Shown here in pieces: positions 19,397-29,613 of a DNA stretch of 64,000 bases. Numbering within the stretch: the stretch's first letter is position 1; each line of letters begins with the position of its first letter. Under the pieces are notes generated by a model. That model had not been told where the DNA came from and did not search any database. It saw nothing but the letters and a program-made list of their open reading frames with translations. The stretch comes from Ixodes scapularis (lineage: Eukaryota > Arthropoda > Arachnida > Ixodida > Ixodidae): positions 61,000 through 124,999 of the forward strand of contig NW_024609947.1 of assembly GCF_016920785.2 (NCBI RefSeq), in the 5' to 3' direction. The position numbers and the translations under genes were made by a program.

Positions 19397-20877
19397 ATAA
19401 CACGCGCGCGGAAATTGCAAACTCGCACCGAAGCATTTCAGACCTCCGTTCGCCGAAAATAAAGAGTTGAGCGCACGATGATGCAGAGCAGACTTTATGA
19501 CTCGAACGCACTGTAGCCAAAGGCTCAAAAGAGCGCAGCTCGCCGACGTGAACAATTGGACAGAATGCGGTCGCTACTTATAAGTGATCAAGTAAGAAAT
19601 GAGCCTACAGACAAGCATTTACTGCAAGCAACAAGCGCTGTCAGGATGTCACGATAAGGCACTTCCCGAAGAAGCCTGCGGCGAACTACAGTTTTCACTA
19701 TAGTTTTCGCGTCATGCAACCGAAGCAAACAGCGCGCGCCTGCGTCTACATGTCGGGTAGCCATACCTTGTGGAAGTGTCGTGTGTCGTCGTTCCACCAG
19801 TCCGATATGTCGGTGTCACCGAGCGTCTAGTCCGCCACTTGGAGCTAGAGTCAACCCACAGCTTATAGCACAACTAACTGCGCACCAAAAACGGAACAAA
19901 AGCAGAAAAGCGTGATTACCGCCACGGCGAAAAACAGCCAGATAATGGATTGGATTGGCTTTGCAGGTATATCAATCATAATCACAATTAAAGTAAATCG
20001 TTATATTTTCGTTACGCTATAAATAGTCTAACCACACAAAAATATTTAAAAATCGTATAAAAATTGTATTTATGTCGTATATAAATTGCGACCGACTAAA
20101 CTTTCCTTCGACGAGGACTTCGATTTCCGTTTCGGAATGAGAACTTCTGACCTTGGCACGCTTTTCGATTTCGATAGTTCAACAGCAGTTATCACCGTTT
20201 GAGACAGATTCTACAAACATTTTATGCCGACGCTGCGAGCTGACAGGACCAACAAGAAGGTGTCAAAAGCACACCATCATGGTGTTCGTCGTGTTCCTGC
20301 ACGCGTTATGTAGGCGCTGATCCAATCATAAACAGAAAAGGACCAGTGACTTCTGCTTCTGACGCTGCTTGACTGGGCTTATGACCTCGTAGCGTCGGTT
20401 GCGTCTGGACTTCAAAGGTCTCCACTGTGCCCCCAGCTGCACGTTTTAAGCACACTGGGACGCCACTAGGCGTTGTGCTGTTATGCTGATCGAATTAAAT
20501 TATGATTCACTAATATCTCATGACTGCTACTTGCTACGTGGCCGGAGACGAGACAAGACTACAGTGTACTAGAATACTTGGGTAGTGTTGGGACCGGGGG
20601 AGGGGCTCGCCTGAAGCGCGTGGTATTGATCGCGACAGGTGTCAACACCGGCACGTTATCCAGAAGGTGTGCGCATGCGCGGCGGCACGCGCGAAAATAT
20701 GAATCTGTGGTGCTTCTTTGGTGGAGTGCACATAGATTTCTGACAGAGCTACGACCTGCCAGCGGTAATACCGCGGCATCAATTACGCGGTGGCACGATC
20801 GTTAGCAACATGATGCTTCAATGTATTGGACGATACAAGCTACATTACCCTCCTTTTACATAAAAACAATTGCGACT
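19397..20877. other. Non-coding stretch, nothing recognised
   Basis: Scattered frames of 60-75 codons without domains; no terminal repeats or tandem arrays detected. Confidence 0.4.
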
Positions 20878-21523
20878 TTAAAGGGATACTTCAACGAAAT
20901 TTGAAATATTCCCGTCGTGTTCAAAAATAGGTTGAATATGATCCACAATATCCGTAAATGACAATCGCACGTTTGTATTTTGATCCTGGTGGCTGTATTT
21001 TTCGTTATAAACGGCCCACTCTGGCAAGCGCTCGGAGAAGGCCCAGCTTAGAGCACGTGACATCCAACGCAATCATGACGTAGGTCGTCTCAAGACGAGC
21101 AAAGCTACGGCGAGGCTGACGTCGAGAGGATGGCCTAGTCGTTCCAGCCACCGAAGCGGCTGCTTTTGTACGAATTTTGAGTGACGGGTTAATCTTCTAT
21201 AATCTTCTAGGGGGACAATAGCGACTTCTGCGACACACAAAGGCATTCTTGGGAAGAGGGGAGTTCCTCCTTCCCCCCTTCTCTCGTCGTGGCCGGAGAC
21301 GAGACAACCTCCGTCACTAGCTGTCAAGGTTCCTAGACGAGCATTACAAACGAGGCGTTAGCGACATCCACCAGGTGCTCTTTGCTAATCGTTTAATTCG
21401 TTTTAAAATTCCTTTTCGATACTTTTTTAACAAGATATTGGTATGTTCCATGTGATACTGCTTTTTTGAACACATATAGACCAAAAAAATGAGCGCCGAA
21501 ATTTCGTTGTAGTATCCCTTTAA
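20878..21523. mobile_element. TTAA-flanked MITE, Kolobok/T2-like, family A copy 1
   Basis: Ends TTAAAGGGATACTTCAACG and, inverted, TTAAAGGGATACTACAACG followed by AAATTT. The TTAAAGGRR signature and TTAA target are as in the T2/Kolobok MITEs. Internally it is homologous to the copy at 45307-46011: both have GTT-AATATGATC and ATCGCACG-TCGTATTTTGA-like words at equivalent places. There is no coding capacity. Confidence 0.75.
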
Positions 21524-21885
21524 AGAACCGGATTGCAAGTTGTTTCAGCATAGAATCAGCTGCGACTTTCGGTTTGTCGGATGGTGAGCATTTTAAATGA
21601 AATGCCCATTTCCTTGGTTGCAAAGGCCGAACATTAGATATTTGAAAGAATTATCTAAAACTCTGAAGCAGTTTTTTTTTTTTTTTCTATCATATTATAA
21701 TGGAACGAAACGGCACATACTAAAGTTCAAAATTGTTTTAGTATGTTTTTAATGTCCCAGGTTAACTTCTCTGTCTTCTTTTCTGCCCATCTTCTTTTTC
21801 TTGACTATACACGCCTTGCAGCAGCTGTGCATGGACGCCGCCATAACTGACCTTCAGTTTTTGTTTCCTCTTATTTCGTTTATTT
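21524..21885. other. Spacer before the gypsy element
   Basis: T-run at 21671-21686; no gene or repeat recognised. Confidence 0.4.
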
Positions 21886-21889
21886 CACT
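21886..21889. repeat. Target-site duplication CACT (left copy)
   Basis: CACT directly before the TG of the LTR, matched by CACT at 29283-29286 after the other LTR. Confidence 0.85.
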
Positions 21890-22589
21890 TGTGGGATTCT
21901 AGTTTACCCCAAAGTCTTCAGTGAGGCAAATACCCACTCCGTAACTCGTCGGATGCAATAAAGTAGGGTTCGACTTACCTTGCTGATCGCTGTGAGGCAA
22001 CACCCACTCCGTAGTTCGCTGCTATGGCGGCTACGGCCGGGTCCGTCCGTTGACTGCCGTTAGGCTCCGGTGGACGGGAGACCACACCAAACACAGGGAT
22101 ACCGTAGAAACGTGTTTATTGGGCTTACGCCACACGCTTTGCGCCCGTAGGCGGAACAAAAGAGAAATGAGGTTGGCGCTGCCTTAATTGACAGGATCAC
22201 CAGGAGAAAGGTCCGCGCTGCCGGAACTGGCAGGATCACGGAAAAGGGGGAGCAGGAAAATAACGATGAATACTCCGTCGAGCGTAGCCCCCCCTAACCA
22301 AGAGCCCCCGGCCACAGGTGGGTGGCCGGCTTATGTAGCCTGCGGGAAATAGACGCGCCCGGGGAGGCCGGTAGAAGGTCACTCGAAAACGGGACGCGTC
22401 CATAATCACTCCCAAGGGTGTGCCGATGGCGCGTTCACCCAAAAGGGCAAGGGAGAACCGGCCCCTTCGGGGAATTCGGCCTCGTGGTTCCTTGTATCCG
22501 GGAGGCCGACGCCATTGGTGACGACGACTCCCACGGCCTGCTTGAAGCTAGGCCTAGATAGGGATAGAGGGAACCCAATGGTTCCCACA
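21890..22589 (-). repeat. 3' LTR of the gypsy element
   Basis: 700 bases, TGTGGGATTC...GGTTCCCACA. On the element strand it contains CAATAAAC (22110-22117), a plausible polyadenylation signal. It is equal in length and, by eye, in sequence to 28583-29282. Confidence 0.95.
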
Positions 22590-22603
22590 CTCCCCCCTTC
22601 TTA
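22590..22603 (-). other. Polypurine tract
   Basis: On the element strand AAGAAGGGGGGAG lies directly against the 3'LTR. This is the expected RNase H-resistant primer for plus-strand synthesis. Confidence 0.85.
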
Positions 22604-23417
22604 AGGCTTAGGTAGGACTTGAATAAAACAAAATGTCCTACCGGCTCTTAAAAACAAAAAGAACTAAAAAAAAAACGACCGCGTCCGGTGCCTACCCCCA
22701 CATGCCGGGGTTCACAAATACGGTCTGCTGCGACGTTCCCGGCGTTCGCTCACCGTCGTGGAGGTGGTTCGTGGAGCCCTTTGGACGGGAACAGCCGGCC
22801 CCTGGACAGAGTGTTGTCCGTCGCCGCGCGGGTCCCGAAGTCGAAGGGCGGGCAGGACCCCGCGCAGCCGTCGGTCCCGGTGGCGCGCGTAGCCGGCGGG
22901 CCGCTGGTTCGGTCCCCTGGTCCGCTGGCGTCGCGGGGCTGCTCGAAGAATCGCCAGCACCCGTGGACCAAGAACGCCGTCGAAAACTCCGGAGCCAGGA
23001 AACAGGCTGACGCAGCCCCCGAACGGCCCGAAGCACCGTCCTGGCTGGAGATCCTCTTCGTGGATGTTACTGTGGAGTCGTCTCGTACTGCGGCAGAATG
23101 ACATCACGGTCTCACCGCTTGTGACGATTGCTCTCGCCGTGCCCCTACGATGACGTAGTGACACACGTGAGCCTGGGCGGCAGTAACTGACCAATGGTTG
23201 TTACGCCTACCCTTTCCCTCAGATGCCGTATGTAGGGGAATCCCCGTACGGGATGATCCGGAAGCGAACGTTGAGGTGGCCTTGTATTTAGGTCACGGCT
23301 TGCCAACAATGGTGGCTGACGCGTTCGCGAAGGCAGCTGGTGCATTCTTTGCCCTTGCACTTCCCTTAGTGTGACATTTCGCCACTTATTGGGACTACCT
23401 TTGCGAAACTCCGGATA
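22604..23417 (-). other. 3' leader region between pol and PPT
   Basis: About 0.8 kb, GC-rich in its first half. Frames of 70-160 codons exist on both strands but overlap one another, lack domains and show no signal peptide or transmembrane pattern, so there is no evidence for an envelope gene. Confidence 0.55.
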
Positions 23418-26400
23418 TTAGTTTCTCCGAGTTCGCAGATTGTAGCGGGGCGCCTCGTTTTTGGCGTCGTCTCGCGTTTCGCGTGCATTCTTGCGCAAGA
23501 GTGGCTTTGGGTTTTGCTCCTCGTTTTCCCTTCTGTGGTAGGGTTTGAGATCGCAAATATGCACTGGCCCTCCGACTTTTCGTGACTCTTGGTCAGTCAG
23601 CTTGTACACGAGCGGTGAAAGTATTTCTCGCACTTCGTACGGGCCCAGCCACTTTGGTGCCAGCGAAGCAGAAAAGCCTTTGCTGGCATCGCTCAAAACG
23701 TGGTTTCGTCTGAGCACGAGATCGCCTACTTTGTAGCGGAGATCTCGGCGAGAGCGATCGTACTGAGCCTTTTGTTTAGCTCGCGCTACCCCGAGATTGC
23801 GACGGGCCTCCGAGAAGGCTTCCGTCATCCGAGTTTGTAGCGAGCGCGCGTGTTCAGTCTGTGTCGACTGCGCGTCGTTTGCCCCGGCGTTCGCCCTTAG
23901 GACACGGTCCATGGGATTCGCCAACTCTCTTCCGAATGTGAGGAAGGCGGGGGTGAAGCCTGTCGAACGATTGACAGTGGAACGGAGAGCAAACCCAATT
24001 TCAGGAATGTATGCGTCCCAGTCGCGGTGCTTTTCGGCAAATGCTGCCAGCATGGGTTTGATGTTTCTGTTACATCGCTCCGTGATGTTCGCCTGCGGGT
24101 GGTAGGGTGTGGTTGTTTTGTGCTTGATGCCCAGGGCTTTGCAAGCGTCCACAAATACCTTCCCGACGAAGTAGCTTGCTCGATCTGTTAGGAGAGCTTC
24201 CGGGAACCCGCATCGGGTGAATACCTCCATGAGCTTCTCCATGATCGCTCGGGCTGTCAGCTTTCGTAGTGGGAAAAGTTCTACCCATTTGCTGAAGTGA
24301 TCCGTGACAACCAACAAATATTGGTGTCCTTTGGGGCTCCTCGGCAAAGGGCCGACCACGTCGCAAGCCGCCAAAGACCATGGTTCTTGGCTGTGGGTCG
24401 GCTGCATTAGGCCCGGAGGTTTGCCGCCTCTTGGTTTGAAGCTTTGGCAAGTGTGGCACGTGCGGGCGTAGCGGAATACGTCCCTTTTCATGCCCGGCCA
24501 GGTTGCGATGTGACATAACTTTGTGTAAGTCTTGGAGCCGCTCGCATGTCCGGCCAAGTGCGAGTCGTGATAGTAACGCATTACTGCGCACCTCATACTT
24601 TTTGGCACTACCACCTTGAACACATTATCTGTGTCCTTCTCAGATGGGATATACTTCAGCAGGAGCCCATCGGCGTTCAGCAGAAATTGATCCAGCGTGT
24701 CAGTACCAGTACCAGATACATCCCGACACTCGGCGTTAACTGCAATACCAGCAGTCGTACGCCCGGCGGACGCACCGCCCGACTCCACGGAGTCCGACTC
24801 ACTCGAGAGTCCGTCGATCACCTTTCGACAAAACGGATCATTCTGCTGAGCTTTCAGTAGCTCTTCTTTGCTGAACACGATCCCCACTGCGCTCACTGCG
24901 TCGACGTGGTTCACGCTCTCGTCCGAGGAGGTCAGTGGTGCTGCCTCCTTTTGGGACTGAATTTCGGCTTCGCCGGGCATTGCATGTGCCGTTGGCTCGG
25001 CCAGGCTCCCCGCGGAAAGATTTGCGCAGTCTATGGGGGCTCGCGACAGTGCGTCGGCCACAACGTTTGTGCTGCCTTTCCGGTACCGCACGACATAGTC
25101 GTATTTTTGCAGTAGCAAAGCCCATCTCGCCAACCGCCCTGCGGGTTCGCGAAGTCTTGACAGCCATATTAGGCTCTGGTGATCTGTTTCGATCGTGAAT
25201 GTGGTCCCGTCGACATAAATGTCGAAGCGCTTTAAGGCAAATACAATCGCCAAGCACTCTTGTTCGCAGGTGCTGTAGTTCACCTCTGCCGGCACGAGCG
25301 AGCGGCTAGCGAAAGCCACGGGACGAAGCACACCTTCGTGCTCTTGGAGCAGGACCGCTCCCAAGCCCAGTTTGCTCGCGTCCGTTTGGATCACGAAAGG
25401 CTTGTTCAAGTCGGGAAGCTTTAGTTCCGCGGTGTCCGCGAGTGCTTTCGAAGTGCAGCGGAAAGCCGCCTCCTGCTCGGGACCCCAACTCCAGCTCACG
25501 GCTTTTCTGAGTAGCCGCGTTAGTGGCGCTTGGAGGGAGGCGCAGTTCGGGATGAATTGGCGATAAAAATTCACCATTCCCAAATAGCGACGGAGTGAGC
25601 TTACGTCCGTTGGTGCGGGGAACTCCCGGATAGCTTCTAGCTTCTCGGCGTTTGGCGCAATGCGTCCGCAATCGAGTGTGAAGCCGAGCAAGTTGATTCG
25701 GGTTTCGGCTATTTGAGCCTTTTCCGGGTTCAGCGTGATTCCCGCGGCTTTTAGCCGGTCGAACACATCCTTCAGGTCTCTGAGATGATCTTCGAAGGTG
25801 TTCGAGTAGACGACAATGTCGTCGAGATAGGCCATTGCATGTTTCCATTTGGCTTCTCCCAGTACGCGGTCGATCAACCGCTGGAACGTCATGGGCGCTC
25901 CGCACAGACCGAAGGGCATTCTTGTGAATTCGAAAAGCCCGCGGTGACAAACAAAGGCCGTTTTCGCCTCGTCACCCCTCTCCATTTGAACTTGGAGGTA
26001 GCCTCGGCTGGCGTCTAAGGTTGTAAAATACCGTGCGCTGCCGAGGTTGGACAGGATCGAGTCAATGCTCGGTAGCGGATATGCGTCTTTCCGCGTGACG
26101 TCATTTAGACGGCGATAGTCGATGCACAGACGTGAAGTGCCGTCCTTCTTTGGGACCAACACGACGGGGAATCCCCAGGGACTGTTTGACCGCCGGACAA
26201 CTCCGGTGTCGATCATTTCGTCCAGTGCAACGTCAATGGCTTTTCGTTTAGCCAAACTAACGGGTCGTGCGTTTTGCCTCCGAGGGAGCGCATCGCCCGT
26301 GACGATCCGGTGTCGCACCACATTGGTGCACCCGGGTCGATCTGTGAACATCTTGTCATAATGTCGTAACAATGCCGACAGACGGGCTTTTTCTTGCCCC

Positions 26401-27023
26401 GACACGCTGCATGACTCAGTCAGCAGAGGGTGCGTTATCTCCGACGCTACGGCGCTCGCTTGCAACCGCGTCGGAGAAGGATCTTGGGAGGCTGTTGCCT
26501 CGTTTCGGCTGCTGCTGCCTGCCCCATTAGCCAGCGGTTTTTCTGGGGTTGGGGGTTCGCAGAAAGGTTTCAGAGGAGCGAAAGTGCCCTCTCGGTAGCC
26601 ACCGCTACTCACGTCGATCACGATCCCTGTTTTGGCGAGAAAATCTCTGCCCAGGATGATCGGAACGGAAAGACTGGGGAGATGAACGAAGCGTTGCCGT
26701 CTTGCTCGATTCTCCCATCTCGCAACCAACCGGACGGTACCGCTTGAATGTGCGGTGCCGCACGCGAGTCGAAAGGTCGTGCTTCCCTCCCTCATTCGGA
26801 CAGAGTTTTGCCGGAGGTGGGTCAACACTTCGTCACCGAAAAGCGATGCGCTTGCGCCCGTGTCGAGCAGCGCCTTGAACGTCCGACCAACGATCGTCAA
26901 CGCTATGAATGGCGTTGGCGTGCCTGTCGGAAAGCCTATTCTGTAGGCGGACGGCAAAAGAGTATCTTGCTCCGTGCCGTTTTGAGCCACCGGGTTGGTT
27001 ATCGGCGGCCTTGCTCGTTTCCC
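23418..27023 (-). CDS. pol: Gypsy Pol polyprotein (protease-RT-RNase H-integrase)
   Basis: The frame is open from 27383 to its stop at 23418-23420 (1321 codons), but the first ~120 codons overlap gag in another phase and are probably reached only by -1 frameshifting at 27017-27023. Domains by residue of the open frame: aspartic protease DTGA at 174-177; RT with LDASRGY (D457) and YLDD at 519-522; RNase H with D668, E708, D734, D778; integrase zinc finger H942/H946/C976/C979; integrase catalytic D1008, D1067, E1102; then WLGPYEV (GPY/F module) and HICDLKPYH near the end. Order and motifs are those of Ty3/gypsy. No chromodomain is visible after the GPY/F module. The protein cuts Gag-Pol, copies the RNA and inserts the cDNA. 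Confidence 0.95.
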   Translation of the reverse strand, partial: GKRARPPITNPVAQNGTEQDTLLPSAYRIGFPTGTPTPFIALTIVGRTFKALLDTGASASLFGDEVLTHLRQNSVRMREGSTTFRLACGTAHSSGTVRLVARWENRARRQRFVHLPSLSVPIILGRDFLAKTGIVIDVSSGGYREGTFAPLKPFCEPPTPEKPLANGAGSSSRNEATASQDPSPTRLQASAVASEITHPLLTESCSVSGQEKARLSALLRHYDKMFTDRPGCTNVVRHRIVTGDALPRRQNARPVSLAKRKAIDVALDEMIDTGVVRRSNSPWGFPVVLVPKKDGTSRLCIDYRRLNDVTRKDAYPLPSIDSILSNLGSARYFTTLDASRGYLQVQMERGDEAKTAFVCHRGLFEFTRMPFGLCGAPMTFQRLIDRVLGEAKWKHAMAYLDDIVVYSNTFEDHLRDLKDVFDRLKAAGITLNPEKAQIAETRINLLGFTLDCGRIAPNAEKLEAIREFPAPTDVSSLRRYLGMVNFYRQFIPNCASLQAPLTRLLRKAVSWSWGPEQEAAFRCTSKALADTAELKLPDLNKPFVIQTDASKLGLGAVLLQEHEGVLRPVAFASRSLVPAEVNYSTCEQECLAIVFALKRFDIYVDGTTFTIETDHQSLIWLSRLREPAGRLARWALLLQKYDYVVRYRKGSTNVVADALSRAPIDCANLSAGSLAEPTAHAMPGEAEIQSQKEAAPLTSSDESVNHVDAVSAVGIVFSKEELLKAQQNDPFCRKVIDGLSSESDSVESGGASAGRTTAGIAVNAECRDVSGTGTDTLDQFLLNADGLLLKYIPSEKDTDNVFKVVVPKSMRCAVMRYYHDSHLAGHASGSKTYTKLCHIATWPGMKRDVFRYARTCHTCQSFKPRGGKPPGLMQPTHSQEPWSLAACDVVGPLPRSPKGHQYLLVVTDHFSKWVELFPLRKLTARAIMEKLMEVFTRCGFPEALLTDRASYFVGKVFVDACKALGIKHKTTTPYHPQANITERCNRNIKPMLAAFAEKHRDWDAYIPEIGFALRSTVNRSTGFTPAFLTFGRELANPMDRVLRANAGANDAQSTQTEHARSLQTRMTEAFSEARRNLGVARAKQKAQYDRSRRDLRYKVGDLVLRRNHVLSDASKGFSASLAPKWLGPYEVREILSPLVYKLTDQESRKVGGPVHICDLKPYHRRENEEQNPKPLLRKNARETRDDAKNEAPRYNLRTRRN

Positions 27024-28525
27024 GACTGTTGGAAACCGGGGTTCTGCCGTTCTGGGCACTGTCGAACCAGGTGGTCGGCGCTGTTGCAGCGAAAGCAGCG
27101 TGGTTGCGCAACCCTTCTCGAGTCGCGTCGCACGTTCTGCTGCGCGCCGGACCTTTCGTCCTGTGCATTTGGACGCATTGGCCGCGTTTGCTCCCGGGGG
27201 GTCGGTAACTCTTGTCTGTTCCGATCTCGCCTTTGCCACTGCGGCGCGGGTTCTGCTGTTCGCCTCTCGTAAGAGTATGGGTCGAGCGCACGATCGGAGA
27301 TGTCGTACGTGTTTCGACCCGGTCCGTCGGCGTAGTGGGCGGCTTCGTGCCTCCTGTTTCGGGGCGCCGTCTCCCCATTCCATGCGCAGCGCGGCTCAAG
27401 TGCCGATGACGCAGGCGGCGGAGGTCGGTACGCTCGGGCGGCTAGAATGTCTCCCTGGATCCGCCGAGCTTCCGAGGCTAGTTCGTTCAGGTCGCGGAAG
27501 CGACTGCCTCGGAGGTACGCCGCAAAAGTCGGGTGTGCCTGTCGAATGACGCGCTCTACCCGCTCTGCATGTGGCGCGGAGGGTTCTGCTAGCTCGAAGA
27601 GCTCTTGCATCGCCCTTACGAACTCCAACAGTGACTCGTCTGGGTGCTGGGTCCGTTGCTCGAGCTCTCTCCTCATCCTACGCTCGTAGTCAGCGGGGAG
27701 GAATTCCTGGCGAAAAGCCTTTCGGAACTGCTCGATAGTCAGCAGCTGGTTTCCGGTTAGACGGAACCATCGCGCTGCTTGGTCCACCAACGAGATTGGC
27801 AGGATGCGTTCCAGTATCTCGTTGTCCGACATTCCCATGGCCTTTTGATAACTTTTCAGGTCCTCGAGGAAGTCCGTGGCGCTCATTCGGTCTCCGTATC
27901 CTCGGTATGTCGGGATAGGAATTCTGACCGGTGGCCGCGTGGGCGGCGGGGGCCTCGTCGCTGTTTGCAGCGCTCCCGTCAAACTCTCGATAACTCGTGC
28001 TGCGTTATCTAGCAGTGGCTGGTACGAGTTTAGCGCATTTTCTCTTTGATGAGATACGCTTTCGGCTGGCGAGCTGTACACTGGCTGTGGGCCGCCGCGT
28101 GCCGCCGTGTGTCCCGTTGCGCATAAAGCCGCTGAGCTGGGCCATTGCTCGCCGACGGCGGCAGTGTCTTCCGTTTGTGCGGAAGCTGCAGGCCAGTCTG
28201 GGGTCAGAAGGTTATCGCAGTACGAGGCTGTATTTGCCTGTTGCGTCTCCGCGCTTTGTGCGAGCGCGGAGTTGACCTCGACAAGCGCAGGTGCGCTTCG
28301 CTCAGCAGAGTGGGCTGGCGCGTCGCGGAGGGGGATGCCTCGGGCGCATTCCGGACATGTTGGGTCGCCTCCGCTTAGAAGCAAGCTCGGCTCAAAAGAC
28401 ACTGCATTGTGTCCGTGCGTGGCTGACGTGGCCACTAAGCCGTTGGGTGGCGTCGGGTTTCGGGCGTTCGCCTCTCCCTCCGTCCACGAAGTCCAAGGCC
28501 GGAAATTGGCCTGGTTCGCTGCCAT
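26999..28525 (-). CDS. gag: Gypsy Gag polyprotein
   Basis: 508 codons from an ATG at 28523-28525, 57 bases downstream of the 5'LTR. Residues ~200-370 form a retrotransposon capsid domain: ARWFRLTGNQL, FRKAFRQEFLP, ESLLEFVRAMQELFE, FAAYLRGSRFRDL. A CCHC knuckle C-x2-C-x4-H-x4-C (CFRCNSADHLVRQC) sits at about residues 477-490 and binds the genomic RNA. It ends at the TAA 26999-27001, 15 bases beyond the slippery heptamer. It forms the virus-like particle in which reverse transcription occurs. The frame is intact. Confidence 0.93.
   Translation of the reverse strand: MAANQANFRPWTSWTEGEANARNPTPPNGLVATSATHGHNAVSFEPSLLLSGGDPTCPECARGIPLRDAPAHSAERSAPALVEVNSALAQSAETQQANTASYCDNLLTPDWPAASAQTEDTAAVGEQWPSSAALCATGHTAARGGPQPVYSSPAESVSHQRENALNSYQPLLDNAARVIESLTGALQTATRPPPPTRPPVRIPIPTYRGYGDRMSATDFLEDLKSYQKAMGMSDNEILERILPISLVDQAARWFRLTGNQLLTIEQFRKAFRQEFLPADYERRMRRELEQRTQHPDESLLEFVRAMQELFELAEPSAPHAERVERVIRQAHPTFAAYLRGSRFRDLNELASEARRIQGDILAARAYRPPPPASSALEPRCAWNGETAPRNRRHEAAHYADGPGRNTYDISDRALDPYSYERRTAEPAPQWQRRDRNRQELPTPREQTRPMRPNAQDERSGAQQNVRRDSRRVAQPRCFRCNSADHLVRQCPERQNPGFQQSGNEQGRR
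27017..27023 (-). promoter_or_regulatory. -1 frameshift slippery heptamer GGGAAAC at the gag-pol junction
   Basis: On the element strand the gag phase reads G GGA AAC, the X-XXY-YYZ form of a -1 slippery site; GGGAAAC is used by some retroviruses for the same purpose. A -1 shift here leads straight into the pol phase (GGG AAA CGA). The gag stop follows 15 bases downstream. A stimulatory pseudoknot was not modelled. Confidence 0.75.
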
Positions 28526-28561
28526 TGCGAACGTGCTGCTTTGTTTGCAGACGCCGGACGG

Positions 28562-28580
28562 GCCGCACGTTGGGGCGCCA
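28562..28580 (-). other. Primer binding site, tRNA-Lys-like
   Basis: Two bases after the 5'LTR the element strand reads TGGCGCCCCAACGTGCGGC. Arthropod tRNA-Lys(CTT) predicts TGGCGCCCAACGTGGGGC, so this site has one extra C and one G-to-C change but otherwise fits. Confidence 0.7.
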
Positions 28581-28582
28581 GT

Positions 28583-29282
28583 TGTGGGATTCTAGTTTAC
28601 CCCAAAGTCTTCAGTGAGGCAAATACCCACTCCGTAACTCGTCGGATGCAATAAAGTAGGGTTCGACTTACCTTGCTGATCGCTGTGAGGCAACACCCAC
28701 TCCGTAGTTCGCTGCTATGGCGGCTACGGCCGGGTCCGTCCGTTGACTGCCGTTAGGCTCCGGTGGACGGGAGACCACACCAAACACAGGGATACCGTAG
28801 AAACGTGTTTATTGGGCTTACGCCACACGCTTTGCGCCCGTAGGCGGAACAAAAGAGAAATGAGGTTGGCGCTGCCTTAATTGACAGGATCACCAGGAGA
28901 AAGGTCCGCGCTGCCGGAACTGGCAGGATCACGGAAAAGGGGGAGCAGGAAAATAACGATGAATACTCCGTCGAGCGTAGCCCCCCCTAACCAAGAGCCC
29001 CCGGCCACAGGTGGGTGGCCGGCTTATGTAGCCTGCGGGAAATAGACGCGCCCGGGGAGGCCGGTAGAAGGTCACTCGAAAACGGGACGCGTCCATAATC
29101 ACTCCCAAGGGTGTGCCGATGGCGCGTTCACCCAAAAGGGCAAGGGAGAACCGGCCCCTTCGGGGAATTCGGCCTCGTGGTTCCTTGTATCCGGGAGGCC
29201 GACGCCATTGGTGACGACGACTCCCACGGCCTGCTTGAAGCTAGGCCTAGATAGGGATAGAGGGAACCCAATGGTTCCCACA
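28583..29282 (-). repeat. 5' LTR of the gypsy element
   Basis: 700 bases, TG...CA, same sequence as 21890-22589 as far as I can read. It drives transcription on the minus strand. CACT duplication follows at 29283-29286. Confidence 0.95.
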
Positions 29283-29286
29283 CACT

Positions 29287-29613
29287 TCATCATTACCATA
29301 GCAGGCCAGGTTATTGCCATATTAGATTCAACTGTGTCCTTTTTTTAAAGCGTCGGCCTTTGTGGAGGATCGTCAACTACCGTTTCAGTTGCTCGGCATC
29401 TCGGTAAGACAAGAGAAGGTCAGCAATGGCGGTTCTAATTTGGCGCGTGTGTAAAGCGTCTATACGTCGAACCACCCAAGTGACGGTCGCAAAGGGGTGA
29501 GAATCTTTTATTTCTTCAAGGCTGCCACGACCATCCGAGGACCACACGACGTTCACTTGTAAGAAATGGATTATAAGCCGTGACAATTTTGATCACGCGT
29601 TTGAACATATAAC
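29287..29613. other. Spacer, nothing recognised
   Basis: No frame or repeat that could be supported. Confidence 0.4.

Larger units (their letters stand above)
21890..29282 (-). mobile_element. Complete Ty3/gypsy LTR retrotransposon
   Basis: A 7393-base element with two 700-base LTRs that look identical by eye, TG...CA ends (TGTGGGA...TCCCACA) and a CACT duplication at 21886-21889 and 29283-29286. On the minus strand the order is 5'LTR, PBS, gag, -1 overlap, pol (protease, RT, RNase H, integrase), a ~0.8-kb 3' leader, PPT and 3'LTR. All catalytic residues I can check are present and neither ORF is broken. There is no envelope-like frame. Matching LTRs indicate recent insertion; this is the best candidate for an active autonomous element in the window. 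Confidence 0.95.

Noticed and set aside
22692..23194. GC-rich frames of 73-160 codons on both strands as a possible envelope gene of the gypsy element
   Set aside because: Mutually overlapping, no signal peptide, no transmembrane segment, no consistent composition; treated as 3' leader.
26748..27549. Plus-strand frames of 174-184 codons opposite gypsy gag-pol
   Set aside because: Antisense shadows of GC-rich coding sequence.
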